Source of the DNA: Kribbella antibiotica
GTDB lineage: Bacteria; Actinomycetota; Actinomycetes; Propionibacteriales; Kribbellaceae
Length of the DNA: 64,000 bases
Assembly (NCBI RefSeq): GCF_004349055.1
Contig: NZ_SMKX01000021.1
Location: 22,461-86,460 of the forward strand
Direction: 5' to 3'
Shown here piece by piece: positions 24,296 to 32,923 of this stretch (the first letter of the stretch is position 1; each line of letters opens with the position of its first letter). The position numbers and the translations under genes were made by a program. Under the pieces are notes generated by a model. It ran no database searches and was not told the DNA's origin. It worked only from the letters and a program-made list of their open reading frames with translations.

Positions 24296-25491
24296 TGAAG
24301 ATTCTGCTGGTCCACAACAGGTACCGGTCGACCGCGCCGAGCGGTGAGAACCGGGTCGTCGATCAGGAGCGCGAGGCCCTCGCCGGTCTCGGCCACGACG
24401 TCCGGCTCTTCGAGCGGCTGAGCGACGAGATCGAAGAATGGCCGGCCTGGAAGAAGGCCACCCTGCCTGCGCGCGTGATCTGGAACCCGACCAGCAAGCG
24501 CGACCTGGCTGCGGAGCTGCGGGAGTTCCAGCCGGACGTCGTCCATGTGCACAACACGTTCCCGGTGCTCAGCCCGTCGGTGCTCTATGCCTGCCGTGCT
24601 GCTGGTGTGCCGGTGGTGATCACCTTGCACAACTACAAGTTGCTCTGCGCAAGCGGTGACTTCTACCGCGAGGGTTCGGTCTGCCACGACTGCGCCGGCG
24701 GCAATCCACTCCCGGCCATCCGGAACAGCTGCTACCGCGGATCGAAGCTCGCGACCGCAACGACGGTTCTCAACACGCGTTCGCATCGGCGTACCTGGCA
24801 GAACCTGGTCTCGGCGTACCTGTTCATCTCCGACTCACAGCGCACCTTGCTCGCCGGGATGGACTTCGACGCCGACCGCAGTTTCGTCCGCTACAACTAC
24901 GTCCCGTACGACGGCCCGCAGGCCAGCACTCCGCAGCGTCAGGTCACGTATGTCGGCCGGCTGGACGCGGCCAAGGGCGCACCGCTGCTGATGAAGGGCT
25001 GGGACGCGTATCGCGCGGTCGCGGGTGACGACGCGTTGCAGCTGGCCATTGCCGGCGGCGGTCCGATGCTCGACGAAGTGACTGCTTGGGCAGCAGATCG
25101 GCCCTCGGTCCAGCTCCGCGGAATGCTCACCAAGTCCGACATCTTCGGCCTGATCGGCGAATCGCGGGCGGTCGTGCTGCCCTCGGAATGGGAGGAGACC
25201 TTCGGCCTGGTGGTGGTCGAGGCGATGGCTGTCGGGGTCCCGCTGCTGGCGTCGGCGCACGGTTCCTTCCGCGAACTCGTAACCGACGGTGTCGACGGAG
25301 CGTTGTTCGATCCGGGCCGTCCGGACGAGCTGGCCAAGCTCCTGCTCGATGTGGACGCCTGTCCCGACAAGTACCTCGACCTGGGCCGCAACGCCCGGAC
25401 GACGTACGAGACGACTCACGATCCCGAACGCAATCTCGAGCAACTGCTCGACGTGTACCGGTTCGCGATGGCGAACCCGGTTCCCAGTTAG
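24295..25491 (+). CDS. Glycosyltransferase family 4 protein
   Basis: A 398-residue GT-B fold protein. It starts MKILLVHNRYRSTAPSGENR and has VHVHNTFPVLSPSVL (about 81-95) in the acceptor half. The donor half contains YVGRLDAAKGAPLLM (about 218) and the E-x7-E motif within SEWEETFGLVVVEAMA (about 298-313). A small CysX2Cys group (VCHDCAGGNP, about 127-136) is shared with one subgroup of GT4 enzymes in EPS loci. Its ATG shares a base with the polymerase stop (TGATG, 24293-24297). It likely adds a sugar to the repeat unit. The in-frame extension back to 23455 lies inside the polymerase gene and is an artefact. Confidence 0.88.
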   Translation: MKILLVHNRYRSTAPSGENRVVDQEREALAGLGHDVRLFERLSDEIEEWPAWKKATLPARVIWNPTSKRDLAAELREFQPDVVHVHNTFPVLSPSVLYACRAAGVPVVITLHNYKLLCASGDFYREGSVCHDCAGGNPLPAIRNSCYRGSKLATATTVLNTRSHRRTWQNLVSAYLFISDSQRTLLAGMDFDADRSFVRYNYVPYDGPQASTPQRQVTYVGRLDAAKGAPLLMKGWDAYRAVAGDDALQLAIAGGGPMLDEVTAWAADRPSVQLRGMLTKSDIFGLIGESRAVVLPSEWEETFGLVVVEAMAVGVPLLASAHGSFRELVTDGVDGALFDPGRPDELAKLLLDVDACPDKYLDLGRNARTTYETTHDPERNLEQLLDVYRFAMANPVPS

Positions 25492-25527
25492 CCACCCAGC
25501 AGCCCGCCAGGCCCCGAAGGAAGAACC

Positions 25528-27144
25528 ATGGAACAGCGCACACCGTCCCCGCCGGCCCCCGGCCGCGGAACCAGGTGGTACAGCTCGCGGCGGCTCATCG
25601 TTGCCGGCAGCGCTGTCGCGCTGGTCGGGCTGGTCTCAGCTGCCGTCCTGCTGACCGGGAACAACCCGATCGGCGGCGGTAACGGCGCTGCCACCGCACC
25701 CGTCAAGTCCCTGACCGCGCCGGGCAAACCGCCGGTTGCCATCTGCGGGAACGCCCAGGTTCTCAACGGTCCGGCCACTGCGCCGAAGGGAGCAGTTTCG
25801 GTCAGCACCACCCAGAACCTCCAGGACCTCACCGCCCAGCGTCCCGCCGGTACGACGTTCTACCTTGCCGCGGGCACGCATCGGCTCGACGGTGGCGAGT
25901 TCCTGCAGGTGATCCCGAAGAAGGGCAACCGCTACATCGGCGCGCCCGGGGCGATCCTGGACGGCGGCAAGCAGAACCGGTACGCCTTCACCGGCTACGC
26001 GGAGAACGTGCTGATCAGTCACCTCACCATCCAGAACTTCGGCGCCCGCAAGGCCAACAACGACGAAGGCGTCGTCAACCACAACTCCGCCACCGGCTGG
26101 ACGATCGAGGCCAGCACCATCAAGGACAACGCGGGCGCGGGCCTGATGATCGGCAGCAAGAACGTCGTCCGCGGCAACTGCCTGCGCGACAACGGCCAGT
26201 ACGGCTTCAACGCCTACAACCCGAACGCGGTCGCCGACATCACCGTCGAGCGCAACGAGATCACCGGGAACAACGTCGACGATTGGGAGAACCTGCGGCC
26301 GGCCTGCGGGTGCACCGGTGGCGGCAAGTTCTGGACGGTCACCCGGGCGGCGGTGCGCGGCAACTGGATCCACGACAACCACGGGCCGGGGCTGTGGGCC
26401 GACACGAACAACGCGGACTTCACGATCGAGGACAACTACATCTCGGGCAACTACGCCGAGGGCCTGATCTACGAGACCAGCTACAACGCGCTGATCCGGC
26501 GCAACAACTTCATCCGCAACGGCCTGGGCAAGGGCCCGGAGAACGAGGGCTTCCCGGCACCGGCGCTGTACCTGTCCGAGTCCGGCGCGGACAAGCGGGT
26601 CCCCGGGCAGTACGGGCAGACCCTCGAGGTGACCGACAACGTCTTCACCGACAACTGGTCCGGCGTCATCTTGTGGGAGAACGCCGATCGGTTCGCGGGC
26701 TCGCCGGCCAACACCAGCACCGGGTCCGGGACGCTGGTGAACCCGAAGGTCGCCACGATCAAGACCTGCAACGCCCAGAACATCACCAAGCAGCCCTACC
26801 TGAGCGACTGCCGCTGGAAGACCCAGAACGTGCGGGTGCACGACAACACGTTCAACCTCAACCCGGACAAGCTCGGCGTCAAGTGCGCGTCGAACGCCGG
26901 CTGCGGCTACAACGGCATCTTCTCGAACTGGGGCACCTTCCCCGACTGGTCGCCGTACCAGGCCCGGACGATCGAGGACGCCATCACCTTCAAGCAGGCC
27001 AACAAGTTCTACGCCAACACCTACAGCGGCCCGTGGAACTTCATCGTCCACGAACAGGGCAACTCGGTGAACTGGGCGGCCTGGCAGGGCGCGCCGTACG
27101 GGCAGGACGAGGACTCCGTCATCAAGGTCTCCGGGGAGCGCTGA
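25528..27144 (+). CDS. Membrane-anchored right-handed beta-helix protein
   Basis: A 538-residue protein with a basic, proline-rich N-terminus, one hydrophobic segment (about 24-46) that acts as an anchor or uncleaved signal, a low-complexity Gly/Ala stretch, then a right-handed parallel beta-helix (about 90-450). The helix shows repeated N-x-I/V-x-x-N ladders such as NNDEGVVNHNSATGWTIE, DNAGAGLMIGSKNVVRGN and NYAEGLIYETSYNALIRRNN. Such folds occur in polysaccharide lyases, C5-epimerases and polymer-binding proteins. It is likely extracellular and acts on, or holds, the polymer made by this locus. Catalytic residues cannot be assigned by eye. The start has GAAGGAAG 5 bases upstream. Confidence 0.82.
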   Translation: MEQRTPSPPAPGRGTRWYSSRRLIVAGSAVALVGLVSAAVLLTGNNPIGGGNGAATAPVKSLTAPGKPPVAICGNAQVLNGPATAPKGAVSVSTTQNLQDLTAQRPAGTTFYLAAGTHRLDGGEFLQVIPKKGNRYIGAPGAILDGGKQNRYAFTGYAENVLISHLTIQNFGARKANNDEGVVNHNSATGWTIEASTIKDNAGAGLMIGSKNVVRGNCLRDNGQYGFNAYNPNAVADITVERNEITGNNVDDWENLRPACGCTGGGKFWTVTRAAVRGNWIHDNHGPGLWADTNNADFTIEDNYISGNYAEGLIYETSYNALIRRNNFIRNGLGKGPENEGFPAPALYLSESGADKRVPGQYGQTLEVTDNVFTDNWSGVILWENADRFAGSPANTSTGSGTLVNPKVATIKTCNAQNITKQPYLSDCRWKTQNVRVHDNTFNLNPDKLGVKCASNAGCGYNGIFSNWGTFPDWSPYQARTIEDAITFKQANKFYANTYSGPWNFIVHEQGNSVNWAAWQGAPYGQDEDSVIKVSGER

Positions 27145-27150
27145 CGCCTG

Positions 27151-27516
27151 ATGACCTCTCCGCCCCCCGAGCGTGCCTGCACGCAGATCGCCCTCGTGCG
27201 CTCTGTCGGCTATGCCGCGTTCGGGCGGCATGAGCGGGATCTCGACGTACTGGATGTGATCTTCGACAGCCTTGTTGATGCGCCAGGCAACGAAGGATCC
27301 CGGCAGCTGCGGTTCACCGGGCACGGGATCAGCCTGGACGTCGACGTCCACGGGCAGACCGAGCTGACGGTCGAGCTCCGGGTCACGCCGGCCGGGCCGG
27401 TGCAGGTCGAGTCCCGCGGGGCCGACGGTCCCGGCGAGACACGACTGGTCAGCTTCCTGCTGCAGTGGCCGAACAGCACTCAGCGCCCGGTCCGCACCGC
27501 GTGGGTCATGCTCTGA
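27151..27516 (+). CDS. Small protein of unknown function at the end of the EPS operon
   Basis: A 121-residue protein that I do not recognise. It starts six bases after the beta-helix gene, so it is probably co-transcribed. It has no signal peptide or membrane segment. The middle (RQLRFTGHGISLDVDVHGQTELTVELRVTPAGPVQVES) has the alternating pattern of a small beta-sandwich. The gene is convergent with the ECF sigma factor gene, 58 bases away. One possibility is a partner or regulator of that sigma factor, but nothing in the sequence proves it. Confidence 0.6.
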   Translation: MTSPPPERACTQIALVRSVGYAAFGRHERDLDVLDVIFDSLVDAPGNEGSRQLRFTGHGISLDVDVHGQTELTVELRVTPAGPVQVESRGADGPGETRLVSFLLQWPNSTQRPVRTAWVML

Positions 27517-27574
27517 TCCTGGCGATTGCGGAACCGGGCGCTGTGCCTATTATTTGGGCCAACTCACTGCTGTT

Positions 27575-28165
27575 TCAGGAGGCAAGCAGCAGTCTGAGTT
27601 TGTCCAAACACCGGCCTCGAATCGGGCCGATACTGCCGATCGGAATCCCGATCTTCGCCGAGATCTCCGCGTACGGCGCGGGCGGGTCGGCCATCAGCAT
27701 GCCGAGCATCTCCTGCCAGCGGTCCGGCAGTGTCTCCAGCGCCTCCCGCACATCGGCGGCCCGCTCGAGAGCGATCATGTCGGCGTCCAGCTCCGGCTGG
27801 TCCCCCGGCTGCTCCTCGAAGGCCGTCGACTCGTACGTCAGCAGCACGCGCTTGCGAAACGCCAGCACCCGCAGGCATTCGCGGCGGGTCGTGACGACCA
27901 GCCAGGCGCCGACCCGCTCGGGGTCGACGCGGTGAATGTGCTCGAGCAACCGCAGCCACACCATCTGAGAAACATCTGCGGCATCGCTGTCACTGAGCCG
28001 GAAACTGCGGGTGACGGCCCAGACGAGCCGTGCGTAGTGGTCGACCAGCCGGCTCCAGGAATCCTGGTCGCCGGACGCGGCCTCGATCACCAAGGTCGCT
28101 GCCTCGGACCGGACCGCGGTCATTTCGGAATCAGTACCGGATTCGGCACTGAGTTGCTGCACCAT
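27575..28165 (-). CDS. ECF-type RNA polymerase sigma factor
   Basis: A 196-residue sigma-70 family protein. Region 2 spans about 35-95 (WSRLVDHYARLVWAVTRSFRLSDSDAADVSQMVWLRLLEHI), and region 4 spans about 135-190 (ALETLPDRWQEMLGMLM, then a helix-turn-helix from YAEISAKIGIPIGSIGPIRGR). Region 3 is absent, as expected for ECF factors. No anti-sigma gene with a recognisable zinc or membrane domain is adjacent. It sits between the EPS operon and the initiating sugar transferase, so EPS genes are plausible targets. ATG at 28165 follows GAGGGGGG. Confidence 0.88.
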   Translation of the reverse strand: MVQQLSAESGTDSEMTAVRSEAATLVIEAASGDQDSWSRLVDHYARLVWAVTRSFRLSDSDAADVSQMVWLRLLEHIHRVDPERVGAWLVVTTRRECLRVLAFRKRVLLTYESTAFEEQPGDQPELDADMIALERAADVREALETLPDRWQEMLGMLMADPPAPYAEISAKIGIPIGSIGPIRGRCLDKLRLLLAS

Positions 28166-28204
28166 GAATTCCCCCCTCGGGAATGCACCGCTCTTTTGTG
28201 TCGT

Positions 28205-28232
28205 GGCCCGCGTGTTCTGTCCCCCGCGGGCC
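28205..28232 (-). terminator. GC-rich hairpin after the sugar transferase gene
   Basis: Inverted repeat with arms GGCCCGCG (28205-28212) and CGCGGGCC (28225-28232), an 8-base-pair stem with a 12-base loop. It lies just past the stop of the sugar transferase and before the sigma factor start. It has no T run, so it is a possible actinobacterial-type terminator or processing site and not a classical one. Confidence 0.4.
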
Positions 28233-28240
28233 CGTTTCGG

Positions 28241-29767
28241 TCAGTAGGCGCCGGCACTCCCCAGTACGGCGCGGGCGGTCTTCCAGAGAATCAGCAGATC
28301 AAGTGCGATCGACCAGTTGTCGGCATACCGCAGGTCGAGCCGCATGGACTCTTCCCAGGTCAGATCGCTGCGTCCACTCACTTGCCACAGTCCGGTGAGG
28401 CCCGGCTTGACGAGCATCCGGCGGGAGTCGTCGATCGCGTACAGCGCGACCTCGGACTGCAACGGCGGCCGCGGGCCGACCAATGACATCTCTCCCCGGA
28501 GAACGTTCATCAGCTGCGGCAGTTCGTCGATCGAGAAACGGCGCAGGTACTTGCCGACCTTGGTGATGCGCGGGTCGTCCCGCATCTTGAACAGAATGCC
28601 GTTGCCCTCGTTCAGGGCGACCAGGTCGGCCTTGCGCTCTTCCGCGTCGACGACCATCGTGCGGAACTTGAACATCGCGAACTGCTCCCCGCCACGGCCG
28701 ACCCGGGTCTGCTTGAACAGCACCGGACCCTTGCTGGTCAGCTTGACCAGCGTGGCAGCGACGAGCAGCACCGGTGACACCGCAAGCAGCATCAGCACCC
28801 CGACGACACGGTCGAAGACCGCCTTCATCAGGTGCGGACCACCGCTGACTGACGGCCGCTCCAGGTGCAGGAGCGACAGACCGGCCACCGGCCGGATCGA
28901 GATCCGCGGCCCGGCCACCTCGACGATGCCCGGCGAGACGATCAGATCGACGCCCCGCTGCTCGAGCGCCCACGACAGCTTGCGCAGTGAGTGCCCGGTC
29001 AGCTCCGGATCGGCGGCGACGGCGACCACGTCGACGTCGTACTGGTCGACTGCTGCCAGGACGTCCATCTCGGTGCGGCCGAGGCGGTCCGAAACCGGTT
29101 CCTCGAACACGTCACCGCGTGGCAGACAGCTGGCCACGACGACGTATCCGTCGGCGGGCCGCTCCTCCAGGTGCCGATGCAGCGTGGTCACCTGGTCGTT
29201 GCGGCCGACCACCAGCACCCGGCGCATGCACCGGCCGGCGAACCGGCGCCAAGAGATCTGCCGGTGCAGCACCCAGCGGCCGATCATGGCCGCCAGACAC
29301 GTCATCGGCACCGCGAGCAGGACGAAACCACGAGCAACTTCACTCTTGGTCGCGTACGACGTAATGGCGACCGCGGCGGTCAACGCCACGGCGGCCCGGA
29401 TGACGGACCGGAACTCTTCCGGCCCGGTCCCGAAGTACCGGCTCTCGTACCCACGAGCCAGCGCCACGCAGACCAGCCAGGCGATCGGAGTCAGGGCCCC
29501 GATCACCAGATAGCCGATATTGATCTGGGCCCCGAACCGGCCGAGCAGCGCCAGCGAAACCCCGATCAGCGCCGCGGTCAGGTCCCCGGCGAGCGCAGCT
29601 CGCCGATACCTGGCCACCCAGCGTGCCTCGGTGAAACGTGCCGATCGCGGCACGGTCGCCTGCACCTCGTCCGGAACTACCCAGACCGGCCGACGACGTT
29701 CCCCCGAAGCCGTCGGCCGAAGATCGGCCGGTTCGGCCAGACCTTCGGACATGACAATTTCAGTCAC
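28241..29767 (-). CDS. Polyprenyl-phosphate sugar-1-phosphate transferase (EPS initiation)
   Basis: A 508-residue WbaP/CpsE-type enzyme that starts repeat-unit synthesis by moving a sugar-1-phosphate onto undecaprenyl phosphate. The N-terminal part has about four to five membrane segments (about 50-165), followed by a Rossmann-like domain with RVLVVGRNDQVTTL (about 184). A last membrane segment (FDRVVGVLMLLAVSPVLLVA, about 314-333) leads into the catalytic domain with KFRTMVVDAEERK (about 360), SIDELPQLMNVLRGEMSLVGPRPPL (about 402-426) and PGLTGLWQVSGRS. All core motifs are present. The gene is transcribed toward the sigma factor gene and closes the EPS locus on the right. Confidence 0.93.
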   Translation of the reverse strand: MTEIVMSEGLAEPADLRPTASGERRRPVWVVPDEVQATVPRSARFTEARWVARYRRAALAGDLTAALIGVSLALLGRFGAQINIGYLVIGALTPIAWLVCVALARGYESRYFGTGPEEFRSVIRAAVALTAAVAITSYATKSEVARGFVLLAVPMTCLAAMIGRWVLHRQISWRRFAGRCMRRVLVVGRNDQVTTLHRHLEERPADGYVVVASCLPRGDVFEEPVSDRLGRTEMDVLAAVDQYDVDVVAVAADPELTGHSLRKLSWALEQRGVDLIVSPGIVEVAGPRISIRPVAGLSLLHLERPSVSGGPHLMKAVFDRVVGVLMLLAVSPVLLVAATLVKLTSKGPVLFKQTRVGRGGEQFAMFKFRTMVVDAEERKADLVALNEGNGILFKMRDDPRITKVGKYLRRFSIDELPQLMNVLRGEMSLVGPRPPLQSEVALYAIDDSRRMLVKPGLTGLWQVSGRSDLTWEESMRLDLRYADNWSIALDLLILWKTARAVLGSAGAY

Positions 29768-29956
29768 GCACAGTCACCCCCCACAGGTGAACAGCGACAG
29801 CCGTGACCAACCCACTCCCCGTCACGGACAGTCGTCCAACACCGCCCCCACAACGGCGTGAGCAAGAGAGTACTACGTCGAACGAGCGTCGAACAGCATT
29901 CCCACGAGTGTTTACCCGTGCGCTACCGAGCGTGAGACTTGTTACTGACAAAGAGA
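29768..29956. other. Intergenic leader of the sugar transferase gene
   Basis: About 190 bases without a gene. They contain a spaced inverted repeat, CCGTGAC (29801-29807) and GTCACGG (29821-29827), with 20 bases between arm starts, a layout suited to a dimeric DNA-binding protein. It lies 34-60 bases before the ATG at 29767. No convincing promoter hexamers were found by eye. Confidence 0.3.
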
Positions 29957-29988
29957 AACCCCCGGAACCGGTTCCGGCTCCAGGGGTT
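29957..29988 (-). terminator. Rho-independent terminator of the pspA-pspAA operon
   Basis: On the minus strand the arm AACCCCTGGAGCCGG is followed by a near-perfect complement (13 of 15 pairs) with a very short loop, then by TTTCTCTTTG. It starts 22 bases after the stop of pspAA. This is the best intrinsic terminator in the window. Confidence 0.75.
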
Positions 29989-30010
29989 CACCGACGCGGG
30001 GGTCGGGGTG

Positions 30011-30286
30011 TCAGCCGGCGATGAGACCGTCGCCGCTGATCAGTTCACGCATCTCGGCCAGCGAGCTGTCGCTCGGCGGCAGGATCGCGTCGGAATCGTG
30101 CAGGTCACCGTCCGGCACCTTCGCGCCGGAGCGGACGAAGTCCAGCAGCGCGGCGAAGGCGGTCCGGAAACCGGCCTCGTCGCCGGCCGCGACGGCCTTC
30201 TCCAGATCGCCGTCGACCGCGTTCAGCTGGTCGAGGCTCTCGTCGGCGAGCTCCCACTGGCCCTCACCCATGATGCGAACGATCAT
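30011..30286 (-). CDS. pspAA: PspA-associated protein PspAA
   Basis: A 91-residue protein starting MIVRIMGEGQWELADESLDQLN, which matches the short PspAA family that accompanies PspA in actinobacteria and other bacteria. The rest is helical and acidic, ending ELISGDGLIAG. It overlaps pspA by four bases (ATGA, 30283-30286), so the two are coupled, and a strong terminator follows. It is thought to work with PspA in envelope stress, but its exact biochemical role is unknown. Confidence 0.88.
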   Translation of the reverse strand: MIVRIMGEGQWELADESLDQLNAVDGDLEKAVAAGDEAGFRTAFAALLDFVRSGAKVPDGDLHDSDAILPPSDSSLAEMRELISGDGLIAG

Positions 30287-31098
30287 CGAACGTCTCCGTC
30301 CTGGGGTCGTGCCGGCTCTGAAACAGGCGCAGTTGCCGGCTGCTGACTCGCGGCAGCCGGGGCTGCGGGATCACCCGACAGCTCCTTCGGCGCGCTGCCA
30401 CCGGACAGCTGGGCCTTCATGGCGGCCAGCTCGTCGTCGACACCGGAGGTGGACGACAGGCGCTCCAGCTCCAGGGTGATGCTGTCCTTCTGCGAACCGC
30501 TGGCGTCGTCGAGCGCGCCGGAAGCCAGCAGCTCGTCGATCGCACCGGCCCGGGCCTGCATCTGCAGGGTCTTGTCCTCGGCGCGCTGCACGGCCAGACC
30601 GACGTCGCTCATCTCCTCGGAGATGCCCGAGAAGGCCTCGTTGATCCGGGTCTGCGCCTCGGCCGCGGTGTAGGTGGCCTTGATGGTCTCCTTCTTGGTC
30701 CGGAAGGACTCGACCTTGGCCTGCAGCCGCTGCGAAGCGAGCGTGAGCTTCTCCTCCTCACCCTGCAGCTGGGCGTGCTGAGTGGTCAGATCGTCGATCT
30801 GCCCCTGCAGCCCGGACTTGCGGGTCAGGGCTTCGCGGGCCAGATCCTCGCGGCCCATCGAGAGCGCCTTCTGTGCCTGTTCCTGCAGCTTGGCCGACTG
30901 CGCCTGCAGCTGCGATGCCTGCAGCTCCACCCGCTTCCGGCTGGTGGCCACATCGGCCACACCGCGGCGTACCTTCTGAAGCAGCTCAAGCTGCTTCTGG
31001 TACGAGTAGTCAAGGGTCTCGCGAGGATCCTCAGCCTTGTCCAGGGCGGTGTTCGCCTTGGCCTTGAAGATCGTCGACATCCGCTTGAAGATGCTCAT
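30283..31098 (-). CDS. pspA: PspA/IM30 (ESCRT-III-like) envelope stress protein
   Basis: A 271-residue, almost fully helical, heptad-rich protein starting MSIFKRMSTIFKAKANTALD. The core (about 20-225) matches PspA/Vipp1/IM30, which coats the inner face of a damaged membrane. The last 45 residues are a disordered Ala/Pro/Gln-rich tail. The ATG at 31098 is chosen because the family begins with this amphipathic helix; the in-frame extension to 31176 is unlike the family. It is co-transcribed with pspAA and divergent from the DUF3043 gene. Proximity to the EPS locus fits a general envelope role but need not be functional. Confidence 0.92.
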   Translation of the reverse strand: MSIFKRMSTIFKAKANTALDKAEDPRETLDYSYQKQLELLQKVRRGVADVATSRKRVELQASQLQAQSAKLQEQAQKALSMGREDLAREALTRKSGLQGQIDDLTTQHAQLQGEEEKLTLASQRLQAKVESFRTKKETIKATYTAAEAQTRINEAFSGISEEMSDVGLAVQRAEDKTLQMQARAGAIDELLASGALDDASGSQKDSITLELERLSSTSGVDDELAAMKAQLSGGSAPKELSGDPAAPAAASQQPATAPVSEPARPQDGDVR

Positions 31099-31279
31099 CG
31101 ATATCCGTACCCCTTCTGTGCCGGAGCGTCGACCCGGCGTGCGTGTCAACCACCCTATGTCCCTACGGGTCACCACACCATCAGGACCGGCCCGGATACC
31201 GACCCCGATAAGCTAGGGGTGGAAGTATCCGGGGACCACCCCGAGTCGCGACTTTCTTGCCGAATGAGGTCCAGAGCCC

Positions 31280-31870
31280 GTGTTCCGTCGTACCAAGTCA
31301 GATACAACTAGTGCCACCGTACCTGCCGAACCCCAGGCCAAGGCCGGCGGCAAGGGCCGGCCGACGCCGTCGCGCAAGGAAGCCGAGGCGGCCCGCAAGG
31401 CGGCGTACAAGAAACCGCGCAACCGCAAGGAGGCCTCGGCGCTGCGCCGCGAGAAGATGGCCGCCGAGCGGGCCAAGATGCAGTCGGCCCTGCAGACCGG
31501 TGACGATCGTTACCTCCCGGCCGCCGACAAGGGCCCGGTACGGCGCTTCGCCCGCGACTACGTGGACGCGCGCTTCTCGGTGATGGAGTTCGCGCTGCCG
31601 ATCCTGCTCGTGGTGTCGCTGGTCGGCGTCGTGTTCTCGCGGCAGTACCCGTGGCTGGCCGGGCTGGTGAACATCTTCTTCCTGATCATGGTGCTGTTCA
31701 TCTTCGGCGACTGGTTCCTGCTGTCGGGCGGGCTGAAGAAGGCGGTCGCGAAGCGGCACCCCGGCGAGCCGACCAAGGGGATCGGGTTCTACGCGGTCCG
31801 GCGGACCATGCAGATGCGCCGCTGGCGGCTGCCCAAGCCGATGGTGAAGCGCGGCGAACGGCCCAATTGA
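31280..31870 (+). CDS. DUF3043 domain membrane protein
   Basis: A 196-residue protein of the actinobacterial DUF3043 family. A long, very basic N-terminal tail (Lys/Arg/Ala-rich, about 1-75, such as RKEAEAARKAAYKKPRNRKE) is followed by two membrane segments (about 96-117 and 121-143) and a basic C-terminus (MQMRRWRLPKPMVKRGER). Its function is unknown; the basic tail could bind lipids, nucleic acid or ribosomes. The start is the GTG at 31280. It is divergent from pspA with about 180 bases between, which must hold both promoters. Confidence 0.85.
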   Translation: MFRRTKSDTTSATVPAEPQAKAGGKGRPTPSRKEAEAARKAAYKKPRNRKEASALRREKMAAERAKMQSALQTGDDRYLPAADKGPVRRFARDYVDARFSVMEFALPILLVVSLVGVVFSRQYPWLAGLVNIFFLIMVLFIFGDWFLLSGGLKKAVAKRHPGEPTKGIGFYAVRRTMQMRRWRLPKPMVKRGERPN

Positions 31871-31912
31871 GAGAGGCCAACTGAGCTGATCGGAACCGGG
31901 TAGGGTCGGGGT

Positions 31913-32923
31913 ATGGACTTCCGCTATCTCGGCAACAGTGGTTTGAAGGTCAGCGAGATCTCGTACGGGAACTGGCTGACCCACGGTTCCCAGGTGGAGA
32001 ACGATCAGGCGAAGGCGTGTGTGCAGGCGGCTCTGGACGCCGGTATCACCACGTTCGACACCGCCGACACCTACGCGAACACCAAGGCCGAATCGGTCCT
32101 CGGTGAGGCGCTGGCGGGTGCGCGGCGCGAGTCGCTGGAGATCTTCACCAAGGTCTACTGGCCGACCGGCCCCGGCGGCCCGAACGACACCGGCCTGTCC
32201 CGCAAGCACATCCACGAGTCGATCAACGCCTCGCTGAAGCGCCTGCAGACCGACTACGTCGACCTGTACCAGGCACACCGGTTCGACACCGAGACGCCGC
32301 TCGAGGAGACCATGGAGGCCTTCGCCGACGTGGTCCGCCAGGGCAAGGCGCTCTACATCGGGGTCTCGGAGTGGACGGCCGAGCAGCTGCAGGAGGGCCA
32401 CCGGCTGGCCCGCGAGCTGCGCATCCCGTTCGTCTCGAACCAGCCGCAGTACAGCATGCTCTGGCGCACAATCGAGGCCGAGATCGTCCCGGCCTCGGAG
32501 GAGCTCGGCATCAGCCAGATCGTCTTCTCCCCGATCGCGCAGGGTGTGCTGACCGGCAAGTACCTGCCGGGTCAGCCCGCGCCGGAGGGCTCGCGGGCCA
32601 CCGACGCCAACGGCGCGAACATGATCAAGCGGTTCCTGAACGACGACGTCCTGACCCGCGTCCAGGAACTGAAGCCGATCGCCGACGAGGCCGGCCTCTC
32701 GCTCGGCCAGCTGGCCGTCGCCTGGGTGCTGCAGAACCCTAACGTCGCCTCCGCGATCGTCGGCGCCTCCCGGCCCGAGCAGGTCGTCGAGAACGTGAAG
32801 GCCTCCGGGGTGAAGCTCGAGGAGACGCAGCTGAAGCGGATCGACGAGGCGCTCGGTAGCATCATCGAGCGCGATCCGGCCAAGACCGCGCAGAACTCCC
32901 CGCAGACCCGGCCCGGCTCATGA
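31913..32923 (+). CDS. Aldo/keto reductase (AKR; Kv-beta-like group)
   Basis: A 336-residue TIM-barrel NADPH-dependent reductase. The catalytic tetrad is Asp49, Tyr54 (FDTADTYAN), Lys80 (FTKVYW) and His122 (YQAHRFD). The C-terminal cofactor segment includes AIVGASRPEQVVENV (about 278-292). The sequence is closest in style to potassium-channel beta subunit-like AKRs (MDFRYLGNSGLKVSEISYGNW). It probably reduces aldehydes or ketones in detoxification; the substrate is unknown. The following 69-residue gene overlaps it by four bases. Confidence 0.92.
   Translation: MDFRYLGNSGLKVSEISYGNWLTHGSQVENDQAKACVQAALDAGITTFDTADTYANTKAESVLGEALAGARRESLEIFTKVYWPTGPGGPNDTGLSRKHIHESINASLKRLQTDYVDLYQAHRFDTETPLEETMEAFADVVRQGKALYIGVSEWTAEQLQEGHRLARELRIPFVSNQPQYSMLWRTIEAEIVPASEELGISQIVFSPIAQGVLTGKYLPGQPAPEGSRATDANGANMIKRFLNDDVLTRVQELKPIADEAGLSLGQLAVAWVLQNPNVASAIVGASRPEQVVENVKASGVKLEETQLKRIDEALGSIIERDPAKTAQNSPQTRPGS

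Noticed and set aside
25636..27351. 571-codon minus-strand frame opposite the beta-helix gene
   Set aside because: The Val/Asp/Arg-rich composition and lack of motifs mark it as a mirror of the real gene.
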